From NCBI GenBank assembly GCA_930633495.1, contig CAKNFJ010000001.1, forward strand, positions 992,001-1,056,000: a stretch of DNA of 64,000 nucleotides. Reading direction: 5' to 3'. Source of the stretch: Hyphomicrobiales bacterium. Lineage in GTDB: Bacteria > Pseudomonadota > Alphaproteobacteria > Rhizobiales > Beijerinckiaceae. The number at the start of each line of letters is the position of its first letter. Position 1 is the first letter of the stretch. A program made the position numbers and the translations under genes. Shown here in pieces: positions 1 through 8,565 of this stretch. The notes below the pieces were generated by a model that saw only the letters and a list, made by a program, of their open reading frames with translations, did no database searches and had not been told where the DNA came from.

Positions 1-1571
1 ATCCGTTCGGGGCCGCCCATTCCTCGACCTCGATCTCGGCCGGGCTCGGCATGGCGGTGGGGCGCGACCTCGCCGGCCGCACGAACAACGTCATCGCCGT
101 GATCGGCGACGGCGCCATGTCGGCGGGCATGGCCTATGAGGCCATGAACAATGCCGGCGCGCTCGACTCGCGCCTCATCGTTATCCTCAACGACAACGAC
201 ATGTCGATCGCCCCGCCGGTCGGCGCGATGTCGGCCTATCTGGCGCGGCTGGTTTCGGGCCGGACCTATCGCTCGCTGCGCGAGGTCGCCAAGCAGCTTG
301 CCGAACGGCTGCCGCGCTTCTTCCACGACAAGGCCAGGCGCACCGAAGAATATGCCCGCGGCTTCTGGACCGGCGGGACGATGTTCGAGGAACTCGGCTT
401 CTACTATGTCGGCCCGATCGACGGGCACAATCTCGACCATCTGTTGCCGGTGCTGCGCAATGTCCGCGATACCGGGGACGGACCGATCCTCGTCCATGTC
501 GTGACCCAGAAAGGCAAGGGCTACGCTCCGGCCGAAGCCAGCGCCGACAAATATCACGGCGTGGTCAAATTCGACCCCGTCACCGGCCAGCAGGCCAAGG
601 CACCGGCCAATGCGCCGAGCTATACGGCCGTCTTCGCCAATTCGCTGATCAAGCAGGCGCGGGAAGACGACAAGATCGTCGCCGTCACGGCGGCGATGCC
701 ATCGGGCACCGGGCTCGACGCCTTCGGCAAGGAATTCCCGGGTCGGACCTTCGATGTCGGCATCGCCGAGCAGCACGCGGTGACCTTCGCGGCGGGCCTG
801 GCGACCGAGGGCTACAAGCCCTTCGTCGCGATCTATTCGACCTTTATGCAGCGCGCCTATGACCAGATCGTCCATGACGTGGCGCTGCAGAAGCTGCCGG
901 TGCGCTTCGCGCTCGACCGGGCCGGGCTCGTCGGCGCGGACGGCGCCACCCACGCCGGCTCCTTCGACATCGCCTATCTCGCCTGCCTGCCCGAGATGGT
1001 GGTGATGGCGGCCGCAGACGAGGCGGAACTGACCCATATGGTTGCGACCGCCGCGGCCTATGACGATGGACCGATCGCGTTCCGCTATCCGCGCGGCGAA
1101 GGCGTCGGCGTCGAGATCCCCGATGTCGGCGTGCCGCTCGAGATCGGCAAGGGCCGCATCGTGCGCGAAGGCAGCCGGGTGGCCCTGTTGTCGCTCGGCA
1201 CCCGTCTCGCGGAAGCCCTCAAGGCCGCCGATCTGCTGGCGCAGCGTGGGCTTTCGACCACGGTCGCCGATGCCCGCTTCGCCAAGCCGCTCGACGAGGC
1301 GCTGATCCTGAAGCTCGCGCGCGAGCACGAGATCCTGATCACCGTCGAGGAAGGGTCGATCGGCGGCTTCGGCAGCCATGTGCTGCATCTGCTGGCGCGC
1401 AGCGGCGCGCTCGATGCCGGCCTCAAGGTGCGGACGCTGACCCTGCCGGACGTCTATCAGGATCACGACAAGCCGGACGCCATGTATGTCGCCGCCGGTC
1501 TCGACGCCGCCGGCATCGTCGCCGCCGTCGACGCGGCGCTCGGGGCGCCGAGCGCCGTCAAGCGCGCCTGA
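1..1571 (+). CDS. dxs: 1-deoxy-D-xylulose-5-phosphate synthase (5' truncated by window edge)
   Basis: TPP-dependent enzyme that condenses pyruvate and glyceraldehyde 3-phosphate to DXP, the first step of the MEP isoprenoid pathway, in the cytoplasm. The frame is open from base 3, so 522 of the usual ~640 residues are visible; the missing N-terminus lies off the window. The TPP/Mg motif [18 protein letters not shown] is present, followed by NDNDMSI. The transketolase-type pyrimidine domain holds the catalytic glutamate in [15 protein letters not shown], and a transketolase C-terminal domain ends the protein. It stops 10 nt before tlyA, so the two are probably co-transcribed, an arrangement common in alphaproteobacteria. 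Confidence 0.97.
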   Translation, partial: PFGAAHSSTSISAGLGMAVGRDLAGRTNNVIAVIGDGAMSAGMAYEAMNNAGALDSRLIVILNDNDMSIAPPVGAMSAYLARLVSGRTYRSLREVAKQLAERLPRFFHDKARRTEEYARGFWTGGTMFEELGFYYVGPIDGHNLDHLLPVLRNVRDTGDGPILVHVVTQKGKGYAPAEASADKYHGVVKFDPVTGQQAKAPANAPSYTAVFANSLIKQAREDDKIVAVTAAMPSGTGLDAFGKEFPGRTFDVGIAEQHAVTFAAGLATEGYKPFVAIYSTFMQRAYDQIVHDVALQKLPVRFALDRAGLVGADGATHAGSFDIAYLACLPEMVVMAAADEAELTHMVATAAAYDDGPIAFRYPRGEGVGVEIPDVGVPLEIGKGRIVREGSRVALLSLGTRLAEALKAADLLAQRGLSTTVADARFAKPLDEALILKLAREHEILITVEEGSIGGFGSHVLHLLARSGALDAGLKVRTLTLPDVYQDHDKPDAMYVAAGLDAAGIVAAVDAALGAPSAVKRA

Positions 1572-1581
1572 TCTCCCTGGC

Positions 1582-2304
1582 ATGAAGAGCCGGGCAGACC
1601 AGTTGCTCGTCGAACGAGGCTTCTTCGAAAGCCGGGCGCGGGCGCAGGCCGCGATTGCCGCCGGACTGGTCAGCGCCGATGGCCGGCCGGTGCGCAAGGC
1701 GTCCGAGATGGTCGCGCAGACGGCCGCGCTGGTCGCCGAGGCGCCGCATCCCTACGTCTCGCGCGGCGGCCTCAAGCTCGCCGGCGCGCTCGACGCCTTC
1801 GGCTTCGACCCACGGGGGCTGATCTGCCTCGATGTCGGCTCGTCGACCGGCGGATTCACCGACCTGCTGCTGAAGCGCGGTGCCCGCCATGTCGTCGCCG
1901 TCGATGTCGGGCGCGACCAGTTGCATGCCTCGCTGCGCGCCGATCCACGGGTGACGAGCTTCGAGGGGCAGGATATTCGCACGCTTGAGCCCGAAGCCCT
2001 GCCGGAGCGCCCGTCGCTTGCGGCGATCGACGTCAGCTTCATCTCGCTGAAGCTGGTGTTGCCGGCGGTGGCCGCGCTGCTTGCGCCGGGGGCCGGCATC
2101 GCCGCGCTGATCAAGCCGCAGTTCGAGGCCGGCCGCGCCGCCCTCAAGAAGGGCATCGTCCGCGACGAGGCGATCCAGCGTCAGGTTTGCGACGATATCG
2201 TCAGCACGCTGGAAACGCTCGGCTTCGCGGTCGAAGGACCGATCCCCTCGCCGATCGAAGGCGGAGACGGCAACCGCGAGTTTCTCGTCGGAGCGCGGCG
2301 CTAG
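1582..2304 (+). CDS. tlyA: TlyA family rRNA (cytidine-2'-O)-methyltransferase
   Basis: 240 aa, the normal family length. An N-terminal S4 RNA-binding domain (about residues 1-60, beginning KSRADQLLVERG) precedes an FtsJ/RrmJ-type Rossmann methyltransferase with the SAM motif DVGSSTGGF (residues 84-92). Members of the family 2'-O-methylate rRNA; older annotations call them hemolysin A. The ATG at 1582 is chosen because the S4 domain starts directly after it; an upstream in-frame extension would overlap dxs with non-conserved sequence. The stop codon runs straight into a RIME-like repeat. Confidence 0.93.
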   Translation: MKSRADQLLVERGFFESRARAQAAIAAGLVSADGRPVRKASEMVAQTAALVAEAPHPYVSRGGLKLAGALDAFGFDPRGLICLDVGSSTGGFTDLLLKRGARHVVAVDVGRDQLHASLRADPRVTSFEGQDIRTLEPEALPERPSLAAIDVSFISLKLVLPAVAALLAPGAGIAALIKPQFEAGRAALKKGIVRDEAIQRQVCDDIVSTLETLGFAVEGPIPSPIEGGDGNREFLVGARR

Positions 2305-2406
2305 AGCATTTCCGCGTTTCTCCGAATCGCAGAAATGCTCCAGCCCGTTGTTTTATCGCATTTTCTTCACGCGAACCGGTGTCCACTTCGCTCGAAAATG
2401 CTCTAG
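2304..2406. repeat. RIME-like intergenic palindromic repeat, copy 1
   Basis: Two adjoining imperfect hairpins. The first pairs GAGCATTTC (2304-2312) with GAAATGCTC (2332-2340). The second part carries ATCGCATTTTC, GCGAACCGGTG and GAAAATGCTCT. A related sequence with the same ATCGCATTTTC...GCGAACCGGTG core occurs at 47052-47105. Repeats of this kind are widespread between genes in Rhizobiales. Here it separates tlyA from a convergent gene and may act as a bidirectional terminator or mRNA stabiliser (inference). Confidence 0.75.
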
Positions 2407-2431
2407 CATCGGACCGAAACAAGGCGCCTGA

Positions 2432-2932
2432 TCAGCGCGCGAGCAGCGCGTCGACCTGCGCCTGCAGCGCAGCGTCCTCCAGGGTATCGATATCCACCGC
2501 GCCATTGGCGTTGATGAACTGCGTCGCCCGGCCGATCTGCCGGCGCAGGACATCGCTGGCGACCTCGACGATGATCGGCAACTCGGCCGGCTGCGGGGCT
2601 TCCGCCAGCAAAGCCGTCACCGTCCGGACCAGCCGCGTCATCGACAGGCAGACCGCCTCGAAGGCGCTGACCCGGGACGGCGCCACCCGGTCATAGGCCA
2701 TGAGCGCCGAGGCGGCGCAGCGCAGAGGCGAAACGCGGAAATGCTCGCGATAGCTGCTGCCCTGCCACGCCTGGAGATCGGCGAGGACCTCATCGTCCAC
2801 CGCCGCCATCTCGATCAGCATCAGGGCTTCGCTGTAACGGTTGAGGAAATCAGTCGACAGACGGGGAGCGTCGACGCTTCCAGCCAGCACCCCTGGCGCC
2901 GCAGCCGGCCCATTCGTCGCGATGACGCTCAT
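2432..2932 (-). CDS. conserved hypothetical protein, 166 aa
   Basis: I do not recognise a family. The start MSVIATNG at 2932 is taken because the frame upstream (higher coordinates) is antisense to the SRAP gene. The protein is soluble, mostly helical in appearance, with no signal peptide or membrane segment. It has a central Cys (SAFEAVCLSMTRLVRTVTALL) in a helix-rich region and an acidic C-terminal segment. It is convergent with tlyA and diverges from the SRAP gene across an 87-bp gap that must hold both promoters. Confidence 0.75.
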   Translation of the reverse strand: MSVIATNGPAAAPGVLAGSVDAPRLSTDFLNRYSEALMLIEMAAVDDEVLADLQAWQGSSYREHFRVSPLRCAASALMAYDRVAPSRVSAFEAVCLSMTRLVRTVTALLAEAPQPAELPIIVEVASDVLRRQIGRATQFINANGAVDIDTLEDAALQAQVDALLAR

Positions 2933-3019
2933 ATTCTGCCCCGAATCGGCGCGACTATGTTTGGCCAACCGGAAAGAAAGTGTTGATCCGACCGCCTCGT
3001 CTCGACGTAAACAGCAGGC

Positions 3020-3787
3020 ATGTGCGGACGCTATGCGATCACCCTGCCTCCCGAAGCGATGCGCGATGCCTTCGGCTATCGCGAGCAGCCGAATTTCCCG
3101 CCGCGCTACAACATGGCGCCGACGCAGCCCGTGCCGGCGGTCCTCCTGCATGACGGAGCCCGGCGCTTCCTGCTGATGCGCTGGGGCTTCATTCCCGGCT
3201 GGGTCAAGGATGCGAAGGATTTTCCGCTCGTCATCAACGTGCGCAGCGAGAGCGCGGCCGAAAAGCCCTCCTTCCGCAACGCGCTGCGGCGCCGGCGCTG
3301 CCTGCTGCCGGCCGACGCCTTCTACGAATGGCGGCGCAGCGGCACGGGCCGGCAGGCGCAGAGCGAGGCTTTCCTCTTCCGCCGCCCCGACCGCGGTTTC
3401 TTCGCCTTCGCCGCGTTGTGGGAGACCTGGCATTCTCCCGATGGCTCGGAGATCGACACGGTTGCCATGATGACCGGGCCGGCGAACGGCCTGATGGCCG
3501 CGATCCACCATCGCGGCCCGATCATTCTCGATCCTCGCGACCACGATGCCTGGCTCGACCCGCAGACCGCTGCCGAGCAGATCGGGCGCCTGCTGAAGCC
3601 GCCGCCGGACGAGCTTCTGGAAGCCGTCGCTATCGGCAACGCCGTCAACAAGGTCGCCAATGACGGGCCGGAGATCCAGCTGCCCCTGGCCGAGCTGCCG
3701 CGCCAGGACGCCCCCGAAGAGCCGAAGCGCCATGCGCGCAAAGCGACCCGGCCTCCCGCGGATGATGGCCAAGGCAGCCTGTTCTAG
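3020..3787 (+). CDS. SOS response-associated peptidase family protein (SRAP/HMCES/YedK)
   Basis: 255 aa. The SRAP fold forms a thiazolidine DNA-protein crosslink to abasic sites in single-stranded DNA through Cys2, protecting them until repair. The hallmarks are visible: MCGRY at the N-terminus (Cys2 exposed after Met removal), the NVRSE motif with Asn73, the catalytic Glu103 in CLLPADAFYEW, and His163/His164 in IHHRGP. The last ~25 residues are basic and non-conserved. It stands alone here, with no imuB/dnaE2 neighbours and no LexA box that I can pick out by eye. Confidence 0.95.
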   Translation: MCGRYAITLPPEAMRDAFGYREQPNFPPRYNMAPTQPVPAVLLHDGARRFLLMRWGFIPGWVKDAKDFPLVINVRSESAAEKPSFRNALRRRRCLLPADAFYEWRRSGTGRQAQSEAFLFRRPDRGFFAFAALWETWHSPDGSEIDTVAMMTGPANGLMAAIHHRGPIILDPRDHDAWLDPQTAAEQIGRLLKPPPDELLEAVAIGNAVNKVANDGPEIQLPLAELPRQDAPEEPKRHARKATRPPADDGQGSLF

Positions 3788-3838
3788 CGCCGGATTCGTG
3801 CTCTGATCGTCGCCAGAAGACGACGAGGAGACGCTGAC

Positions 3839-5434
3839 ATGCACGGCCGCCGCCCCACCATGACCTCCCGCCACGGCATGGTCGCCGCGGCCCATCCCCT
3901 GGCGGCGCAGGCCGGCGCGAGATTGCTGGCGCAGGGCGGCAACGCCTTCGATGCCGCAGCCGCGACCGCCGCCGCGCTCAACGTGGTCGAGCCCTTCATG
4001 TCCGGGCTTGCCGGCATGGGCCTCGCGACGATGTGGGTGGCGGCCGAGAAGCGGGTGCGCGTGCTCGATTTCGTGCCGCCGATCCCGGCGAGCTTCCCGG
4101 CCGACCGCTTCAGCAAGCGCACCGAGCTGGAGCGCGGCGCGCTCGCCGTCGCTTCCCCCGGCAATCTCGCCGGCTGGTGCGAATTGGTGAAGACCCATGG
4201 CCGCAAGTCGCTTGTCGAGGTCTTCGCGCCGGCGATCGCGCTGGCGCGGGACGGTTTCGCGCTGGCCGAGTTCGGCGCGGAGGAGTTCGAGGAGAACGCC
4301 CCGCTTTTGGCGGCGATCCCCGCGCTTTATCCGGCGTGGTCGAAGAACTACCAGCCCAACGGCGCGATGCATCTGGGTTCGGTTCTCGTCCAGTCGGACC
4401 TTGCGAAGACGCTGAGCGAGATCGCCGAGAAGGGGCCGGATCATTTCTATCGCGGCGCGCTCGGCGAGACGGTCGTGGCCCATCTCCAGGCGCTCGGTGG
4501 CTCGCTGACGATGGCCGATCTGGCGGCGGTGAAGACGGTGTGGCGCGAGTCGATGGCGGCGAGCTTCAAGGGGCTCTCCGTACATGTGCCGCCACCACCC
4601 TGCGAGGGCTTCCAGTTCCTGCTGACGCTACGCCTGCTCGACGGGCTCGACCTCGCCGCCAAACAGAAGGACGGGCCGGATCATCTCGACCTCGTCTATC
4701 GCGCGATCCGCCTCGCGGCCGGCGAGCGCATCGCCCACAACAACCCCTCGCCGGAGAAGCTCTCCGAGATCATGTCGGAGGCGTCGGTCGCACGGCTGCG
4801 CCAGCGCCTCACCGACGGCAAGCCGGTCACCGGGCCGACCGAGCAGTGGACCCCGCAGGAGAGCGAGGATCCGGCGCACACGACCTCGCTCTCGATCGCC
4901 GACGCCGAGGGCAACCTAATCTGCATCACGCAGAGCCTCGGCAGCCCCTTCGGCAGCGGCGTCGTGGTGCCGGGCACGGGGCTTTGCCTCAACAACTTCC
5001 TGTACTGGGCCGATGTGCAGCCCGGCAGCCCGAACCGCTCGAAACCCGGCGACGAGCTGCCGATGTGCATGTCGCCCTCGCTCTCGACCCGCGACGGCAA
5101 GCCGGTGCTCGCGCTCGGTACCCCCGGCAGCTACGGCATCATGCAGACGCAGGCGCAGGCCATGGTGCAGCACCTCGCCTTCGGCCTGCCCTTGCAGGAG
5201 GCGATCGAGGCGCCGCGCGCCCGGCTCTGGGACGGGCGCCTCGTCGAGATCGAGAACCGGATCGCGCCGGAGACCATCGCCGAACTCGTCCGGCGCGGAC
5301 ACGATGCGCGCGCCTTCGATGTCGGCTGGACGATGCGCTGCGGCGGCATGCAGGCGGTCGCGGTCGATCCCGCGACCGGCGTCTTCACCGGCGCCGCCGA
5401 CCCGCGCCGCGACGGCTACGTCGCGACGCCGTAG
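3839..5434 (+). CDS. gamma-glutamyltransferase family protein
   Basis: Ntn-hydrolase of 531 aa that self-cleaves to give an N-terminal threonine nucleophile and hydrolyses or transfers gamma-glutamyl groups (glutathione or related substrates). The cleavage region DPAHTTSLSIAD places the nucleophile at about Thr348. The N-terminal part carries HPLAAQAGARLLAQGGNAFD, typical of the large subunit. No signal peptide is evident, unlike periplasmic Ggt, so a cytoplasmic YwrD/acylase-like member is likely. Start ATG 3839 follows a GAGGAG Shine-Dalgarno. Substrate cannot be read from sequence. Confidence 0.92.
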   Translation: MHGRRPTMTSRHGMVAAAHPLAAQAGARLLAQGGNAFDAAAATAAALNVVEPFMSGLAGMGLATMWVAAEKRVRVLDFVPPIPASFPADRFSKRTELERGALAVASPGNLAGWCELVKTHGRKSLVEVFAPAIALARDGFALAEFGAEEFEENAPLLAAIPALYPAWSKNYQPNGAMHLGSVLVQSDLAKTLSEIAEKGPDHFYRGALGETVVAHLQALGGSLTMADLAAVKTVWRESMAASFKGLSVHVPPPPCEGFQFLLTLRLLDGLDLAAKQKDGPDHLDLVYRAIRLAAGERIAHNNPSPEKLSEIMSEASVARLRQRLTDGKPVTGPTEQWTPQESEDPAHTTSLSIADAEGNLICITQSLGSPFGSGVVVPGTGLCLNNFLYWADVQPGSPNRSKPGDELPMCMSPSLSTRDGKPVLALGTPGSYGIMQTQAQAMVQHLAFGLPLQEAIEAPRARLWDGRLVEIENRIAPETIAELVRRGHDARAFDVGWTMRCGGMQAVAVDPATGVFTGAADPRRDGYVATP

Positions 5435-5443
5435 CCTACCCTT

Positions 5444-5569
5444 CTTCAGCCCTCATCCTGAGGAGCGCTTCGCAGAAGCGCGTCTCGAAGGATGCTCCGG
5501 ATGGTTCCGGAGCCTCCTGGAGCATCCTTCGAGACGCCGCTTCGCGGCGCCTCAGGATGAGGGCTGAAG
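5444..5569. repeat. 126-bp intergenic palindrome between convergent genes
   Basis: CTTCAGCCCTCATCCTGAGG (5444-5463) is exactly complementary to 5550-5569, and a second inner arm GTCTCGAAGGATGCTCC (5482-5498) pairs with 5519-5535. The element fills the whole gap between the gamma-glutamyltransferase stop (5434) and the permease stop (5572). It can form a long hairpin in either transcript, so a bidirectional terminator or REP-like role is plausible. Confidence 0.85.
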
Positions 5570-5571
5570 AG

Positions 5572-6348
5572 TTAGGAAACCAGCTCCCCCCGGAAGGCCC
5601 AGCGGGTCATCCGCCGCTCGACCAGGGCGCAGAGCGCGTAGAGCGCGATGCCCATGATGGCGATGGAGAACAGCCCGGCGAAGGTGGTCGGCGCGTCGTT
5701 GCGCGCGCCGGCCGAGAGCATCAGGAAGCCGATGCCGCGATTGCCGCCGACCGTCTCCGACAGAACCGAGCCGATGAACGCGAGCGTCACCGCCACCTTC
5801 AAGCTGGCGAAGAGATAGGGCATCGCACGGGGAACGCCGACCTTGGTCAGGATCTCCCATTGGCTCGCACCGAGCGAGCGCATCACGTCGCGCATCTCGG
5901 GCTCGATGGTGGCAAGGCCCGTGGCGACGTTCACGACGATCGGGAAGAAGGAGATGACGAAAGCCGTGATCACCGCCGGCAGGGCGCCGACGCCGACCCA
6001 GATCATCAGGATCGGCACGATCGCGACCTTCGGGATCGCGTTGAAGGCGATCAGCAGCGGGTACAGTCCCGAATAGACGAAGGGCGAGGCGCCGATGGCG
6101 AGGCCGAGCAGCAGGCCGAAACCGATCGCCAGCGCAAAGCCGATCAGCGTGGTCCAGAGCGTTTCGAGGCAGAAGCGCAGCAGGATATCCCAGCGCAGCA
6201 CCATCGTCTCGAAGATGCGGCTCGGGCGCGGGGCCAGGATCTCCGGCACGTCGAAGACGATGCACGCCAGCTCCCAGAGCAGCAGCAGGCCGGCGGCTGC
6301 GAGCCAGGGCATGGCGACGAGCAGGATGCGCTTCTGCGTCTCGGTCAT
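5572..6348 (-). CDS. ABC transporter permease (SsuC/TauC/NMT1-associated type)
   Basis: 258 aa inner-membrane permease with about six hydrophobic segments. The cytoplasmic coupling (EAA) loop is seen as MRDVMRSLGASQWEILTKVGVP, here split by its conserved GAS and G residues. It belongs to the family that imports nitrate, sulfonate, taurine or thiamine-precursor type substrates. It is the third gene of a minus-strand operon with the binding protein (7324-8397) and ATPase (6375-7178); 26 nt separate it from the ATPase. Confidence 0.94.
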   Translation of the reverse strand: MTETQKRILLVAMPWLAAAGLLLLWELACIVFDVPEILAPRPSRIFETMVLRWDILLRFCLETLWTTLIGFALAIGFGLLLGLAIGASPFVYSGLYPLLIAFNAIPKVAIVPILMIWVGVGALPAVITAFVISFFPIVVNVATGLATIEPEMRDVMRSLGASQWEILTKVGVPRAMPYLFASLKVAVTLAFIGSVLSETVGGNRGIGFLMLSAGARNDAPTTFAGLFSIAIMGIALYALCALVERRMTRWAFRGELVS

Positions 6349-6374
6349 GATCTCTGTCCTGCCGGGGGCCGCAT

Positions 6375-7178
6375 CTACGCGTGCTCCATATGGATGCGCT
6401 CGCGCAGTTCGTGGACGATGTCGACGAATTCGACCGAGAAGGTCGTCTCCAGCGTCCGCGGACGCGGCAATTCGACCTTGCGTATCTTGACGATCCTGCC
6501 GGGGCGCCGGCTCATCACATAGACGGTGTCGGCGAGATAGACCGCCTCGCGCAAATCATGCGTGACGAGCACCGCCGTGAAGCGCCGTTCCATCCAGAGC
6601 TTCTGCATCACGCTCCAGAGTTCCTCGCGCGTGAAGGCGTCGAGCGCGCCGAAGGGCTCGTCGAGCATCAGGATATCCGGCTCATGGACGAGCGCGCGGC
6701 ACAGGCTCGAGCGCTGCTGCATGCCGCCCGAAAGCTGCCAGGGATATTTCTGACCGAAGCCGCCGAGGCCGACCGAAGCCAGCAGCGCCTCGCCGCGCGC
6801 GACATACTCGGCCTTGTTGGCGCGGAAACGGCGCTTGTGCGGCTCGACCACTTCCAGCGGCAGCAGGATGTTGTCGAGCGTTGTACGCCAGGGCATCAGC
6901 GTCGGCGCCTGGAAGGCCATGCCGACGCCGCGGATCGGCCCCTTCACCGCCTGCCCGTGCACGCGGACCTCGCCGCCGGTCGGCGGCAGCAGGCCGGTGA
7001 CGAGTTTCATCAGGGTCGACTTGCCGCAGCCGGACGGGCCGACCACGGCGATGAACTCGCCCTTGGCGATGGAAAGCGTCGCATCCTCCAGCGCCTGCAT
7101 GCGGTTGGGTCCGCTGCCATAGGCAAGGCTCACCTGCCGCAGTTCGACGAGGGGTGGTTCGGCCGTATCGACGGTCAT
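6375..7178 (-). CDS. ABC transporter ATP-binding protein
   Basis: 267 aa. Walker A GPSGCGKST, signature LSGGMQQR, Walker B ILMLDEP and the H-loop VTHD are all intact. Closest in style to SsuB/TauB/NrtD ATPases. The start MTVDTAEPP at 7178 is preferred because upstream in-frame residues run back into a palindromic repeat. It energises the neighbouring permease; the substrate would be delivered by the NMT1/THI5-like binding protein encoded upstream. Confidence 0.95.
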   Translation of the reverse strand: MTVDTAEPPLVELRQVSLAYGSGPNRMQALEDATLSIAKGEFIAVVGPSGCGKSTLMKLVTGLLPPTGGEVRVHGQAVKGPIRGVGMAFQAPTLMPWRTTLDNILLPLEVVEPHKRRFRANKAEYVARGEALLASVGLGGFGQKYPWQLSGGMQQRSSLCRALVHEPDILMLDEPFGALDAFTREELWSVMQKLWMERRFTAVLVTHDLREAVYLADTVYVMSRRPGRIVKIRKVELPRPRTLETTFSVEFVDIVHELRERIHMEHA

Positions 7179-7192
7179 GCAACACTCCCCGC

Positions 7193-7285
7193 CGTCATGC
7201 TCGCCCTTGTGGCGAGCATCCACGTCTTGAACAGCACCCTCGCCGGAAGAAGACGTGGATGGTCGGCACAAGGCCGACCATGACG
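7193..7285. repeat. palindromic repeat inside the ABC operon
   Basis: CGTCATGCTCGCC...CCACGTCTT on the left mirrors AAGACGTGG...CCGACCATGACG on the right (CCACGTCTT 7220-7228 pairs exactly with 7250-7258), and each arm has its own small hairpin (GCTCGCC/GGCGAGC; GGTCGG/CCGACC). It lies between the binding-protein gene and the ATPase gene, in the position where REP-type stem-loops shape differential expression of a binding protein relative to its transporter (inference). Confidence 0.8.
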
Positions 7286-7323
7286 AAGAGCAGGCCGCTG
7301 CCTTGCAGGTCGAAAACCGTGAT

Positions 7324-8397
7324 TCAAGGCGCGATCATCCGCTCCGCCTTCGGCGGCAGGAACTTAGCCGTGAACACCTTCTCCGGCTCCGGCGCGGCGG
7401 GCAGCCCGAAAGCTTCGGCCACATCCTTGACCGAGCGGGCAAAGCGGGCCGGATCGACATCGCCCATGCCGTTCGCCTTCACGAAGGGGGTGAGCACGTT
7501 CATGCGCAGCGACATGTCGAGGCGCTCGGCCTCCAGCTTCTCGTCGATCAGCGGGTCGCGCTTCTTGGCAGCGGCGATGCCGATGGCCGGATTGGCCACA
7601 ACTTCCCGCCAGGCCTTGGCGGTGGCGCGCAGGAAGCCGGTCACGGCCTCCGGCTTCGCGGCCAGCGCCGGCGAGACGATGATGCCGTTGCCGTAAACAT
7701 CCATCTTGTAGTCGGAGTAGTTGAACGAGACGACGTCCTCGGGCTTCACGCCGCGCGCCTTCAGGTCGAGGATCGACGAGAAGTAGTGGCCGGAGATGAA
7801 GTCGACCGTGCCCTGCACCAGCGATTGCTCGCGTAGCTGCGGCGTCAGGTTGACGTGCTGGACGCTGGCCGCATCGACGCCGTTCTTCTTGGCGAAGGCC
7901 GGGAAGAGGCGGAAGGAGGCGTCGAAGACCGGCGCGCCGAGCTTCTTGCCGGCGAGGTCCGTCGGCTTGGTGATGCCGCTCTTCTTCAGCGCGTGGACGC
8001 CGAAGGGCGGGAAGTCATAGGCCATGAAGACGCAGAGGATTTCCTTGCCGGCGTTCTTGGCGTTGTACTCGATCAGCGAGTTCACATCGGCGAAGCCGAT
8101 GTCGTAGGCGCCGGTCGCGACGCGCTGGACGGCGCCGGCCGAGCCCTGGCCGGGGTCCATCGTGACGTCGAGCCCCTCGGCCTTGTAGTAGCCCTTGTCG
8201 AGCGCGACGAGAAAAGGCGAGGTCGGCCCCTGGAAGACCCAGTCGAGCGTGAATTTGACCGGCGTCTGGGCCGCGGCGGGCATGGCGCCCGCCAGCGCGA
8301 CCGCTCCGACCAAGGCCGCTCCGACAAGGCCGCGCCGGGTGGGCCCGAAGCCCGTCTTCCGCGCGCAATCCGACAGCATCCGCGTCACGCCGATCAT
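7324..8397 (-). CDS. ABC transporter substrate-binding protein, NMT1/THI5-like
   Basis: 357 aa from ATG 8397; a TTG nine bases upstream is the alternative, but GAGGGG sits 9 nt before the ATG. The N-terminus has a twin-arginine-like TRRGLVGA stretch followed by a hydrophobic segment and an AAAQT cleavage site, so export to the periplasm is expected. The mature part begins VKFTLDWVFQGPTSPF, typical of the SsuA/THI5-like superfamily that binds pyrimidine (HMP-like), sulfonate or nitrate ligands. No TPP riboswitch is visible upstream, so a thiamine-precursor role is not supported beyond the family match. Confidence 0.92.
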   Translation of the reverse strand: MIGVTRMLSDCARKTGFGPTRRGLVGAALVGAVALAGAMPAAAQTPVKFTLDWVFQGPTSPFLVALDKGYYKAEGLDVTMDPGQGSAGAVQRVATGAYDIGFADVNSLIEYNAKNAGKEILCVFMAYDFPPFGVHALKKSGITKPTDLAGKKLGAPVFDASFRLFPAFAKKNGVDAASVQHVNLTPQLREQSLVQGTVDFISGHYFSSILDLKARGVKPEDVVSFNYSDYKMDVYGNGIIVSPALAAKPEAVTGFLRATAKAWREVVANPAIGIAAAKKRDPLIDEKLEAERLDMSLRMNVLTPFVKANGMGDVDPARFARSVKDVAEAFGLPAAPEPEKVFTAKFLPPKAERMIAP

Positions 8398-8476
8398 ACC
8401 AGCCAACCCCTCATGTTCTCGTTATGGGGCGAAGGCTAGAGAGACGGCGAAAAACGGTCAATCAGGCGGGCGAGCG

Positions 8477-8501
8477 GTCCTGCCAGATTTTTGGGCAGGA
8501 C
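8477..8501 (-). terminator. hairpin downstream of the FAD-linked oxidase
   Basis: GTCCTGCC (8477-8484) pairs with GGCAGGAC (8494-8501), 65 nt past the stop of the oxidase. There is no T-run after the stem on the minus strand, so it is a weak candidate terminator or RNA stabiliser rather than a textbook intrinsic terminator. Confidence 0.35.
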
Positions 8502-8565
8502 ACTCAAGCGGCGATGTTTCGCGAGGCGGCTTGCCGATGGGATGGGCAAGTTGCCGGCTTGTACT

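Noticed and set aside
2933..4585. N-terminal extension of the minus-strand hypothetical gene (start at 4585)
   Set aside because: This region is antisense to the SRAP and gamma-glutamyltransferase genes, which have complete catalytic motifs; the extension has the biased composition of a shadow frame.
4033..6522. An 829-codon + strand frame through gamma-glutamyltransferase and ABC genes
   Set aside because: It overlaps a motif-complete gene in another frame, crosses a palindromic repeat, and is Arg-rich throughout.
8398..8565. Possible TPP riboswitch before the NMT1/THI5-like transporter operon
   Set aside because: The conserved CTGAGA and downstream THI-box segments are not present in the upstream sequence.
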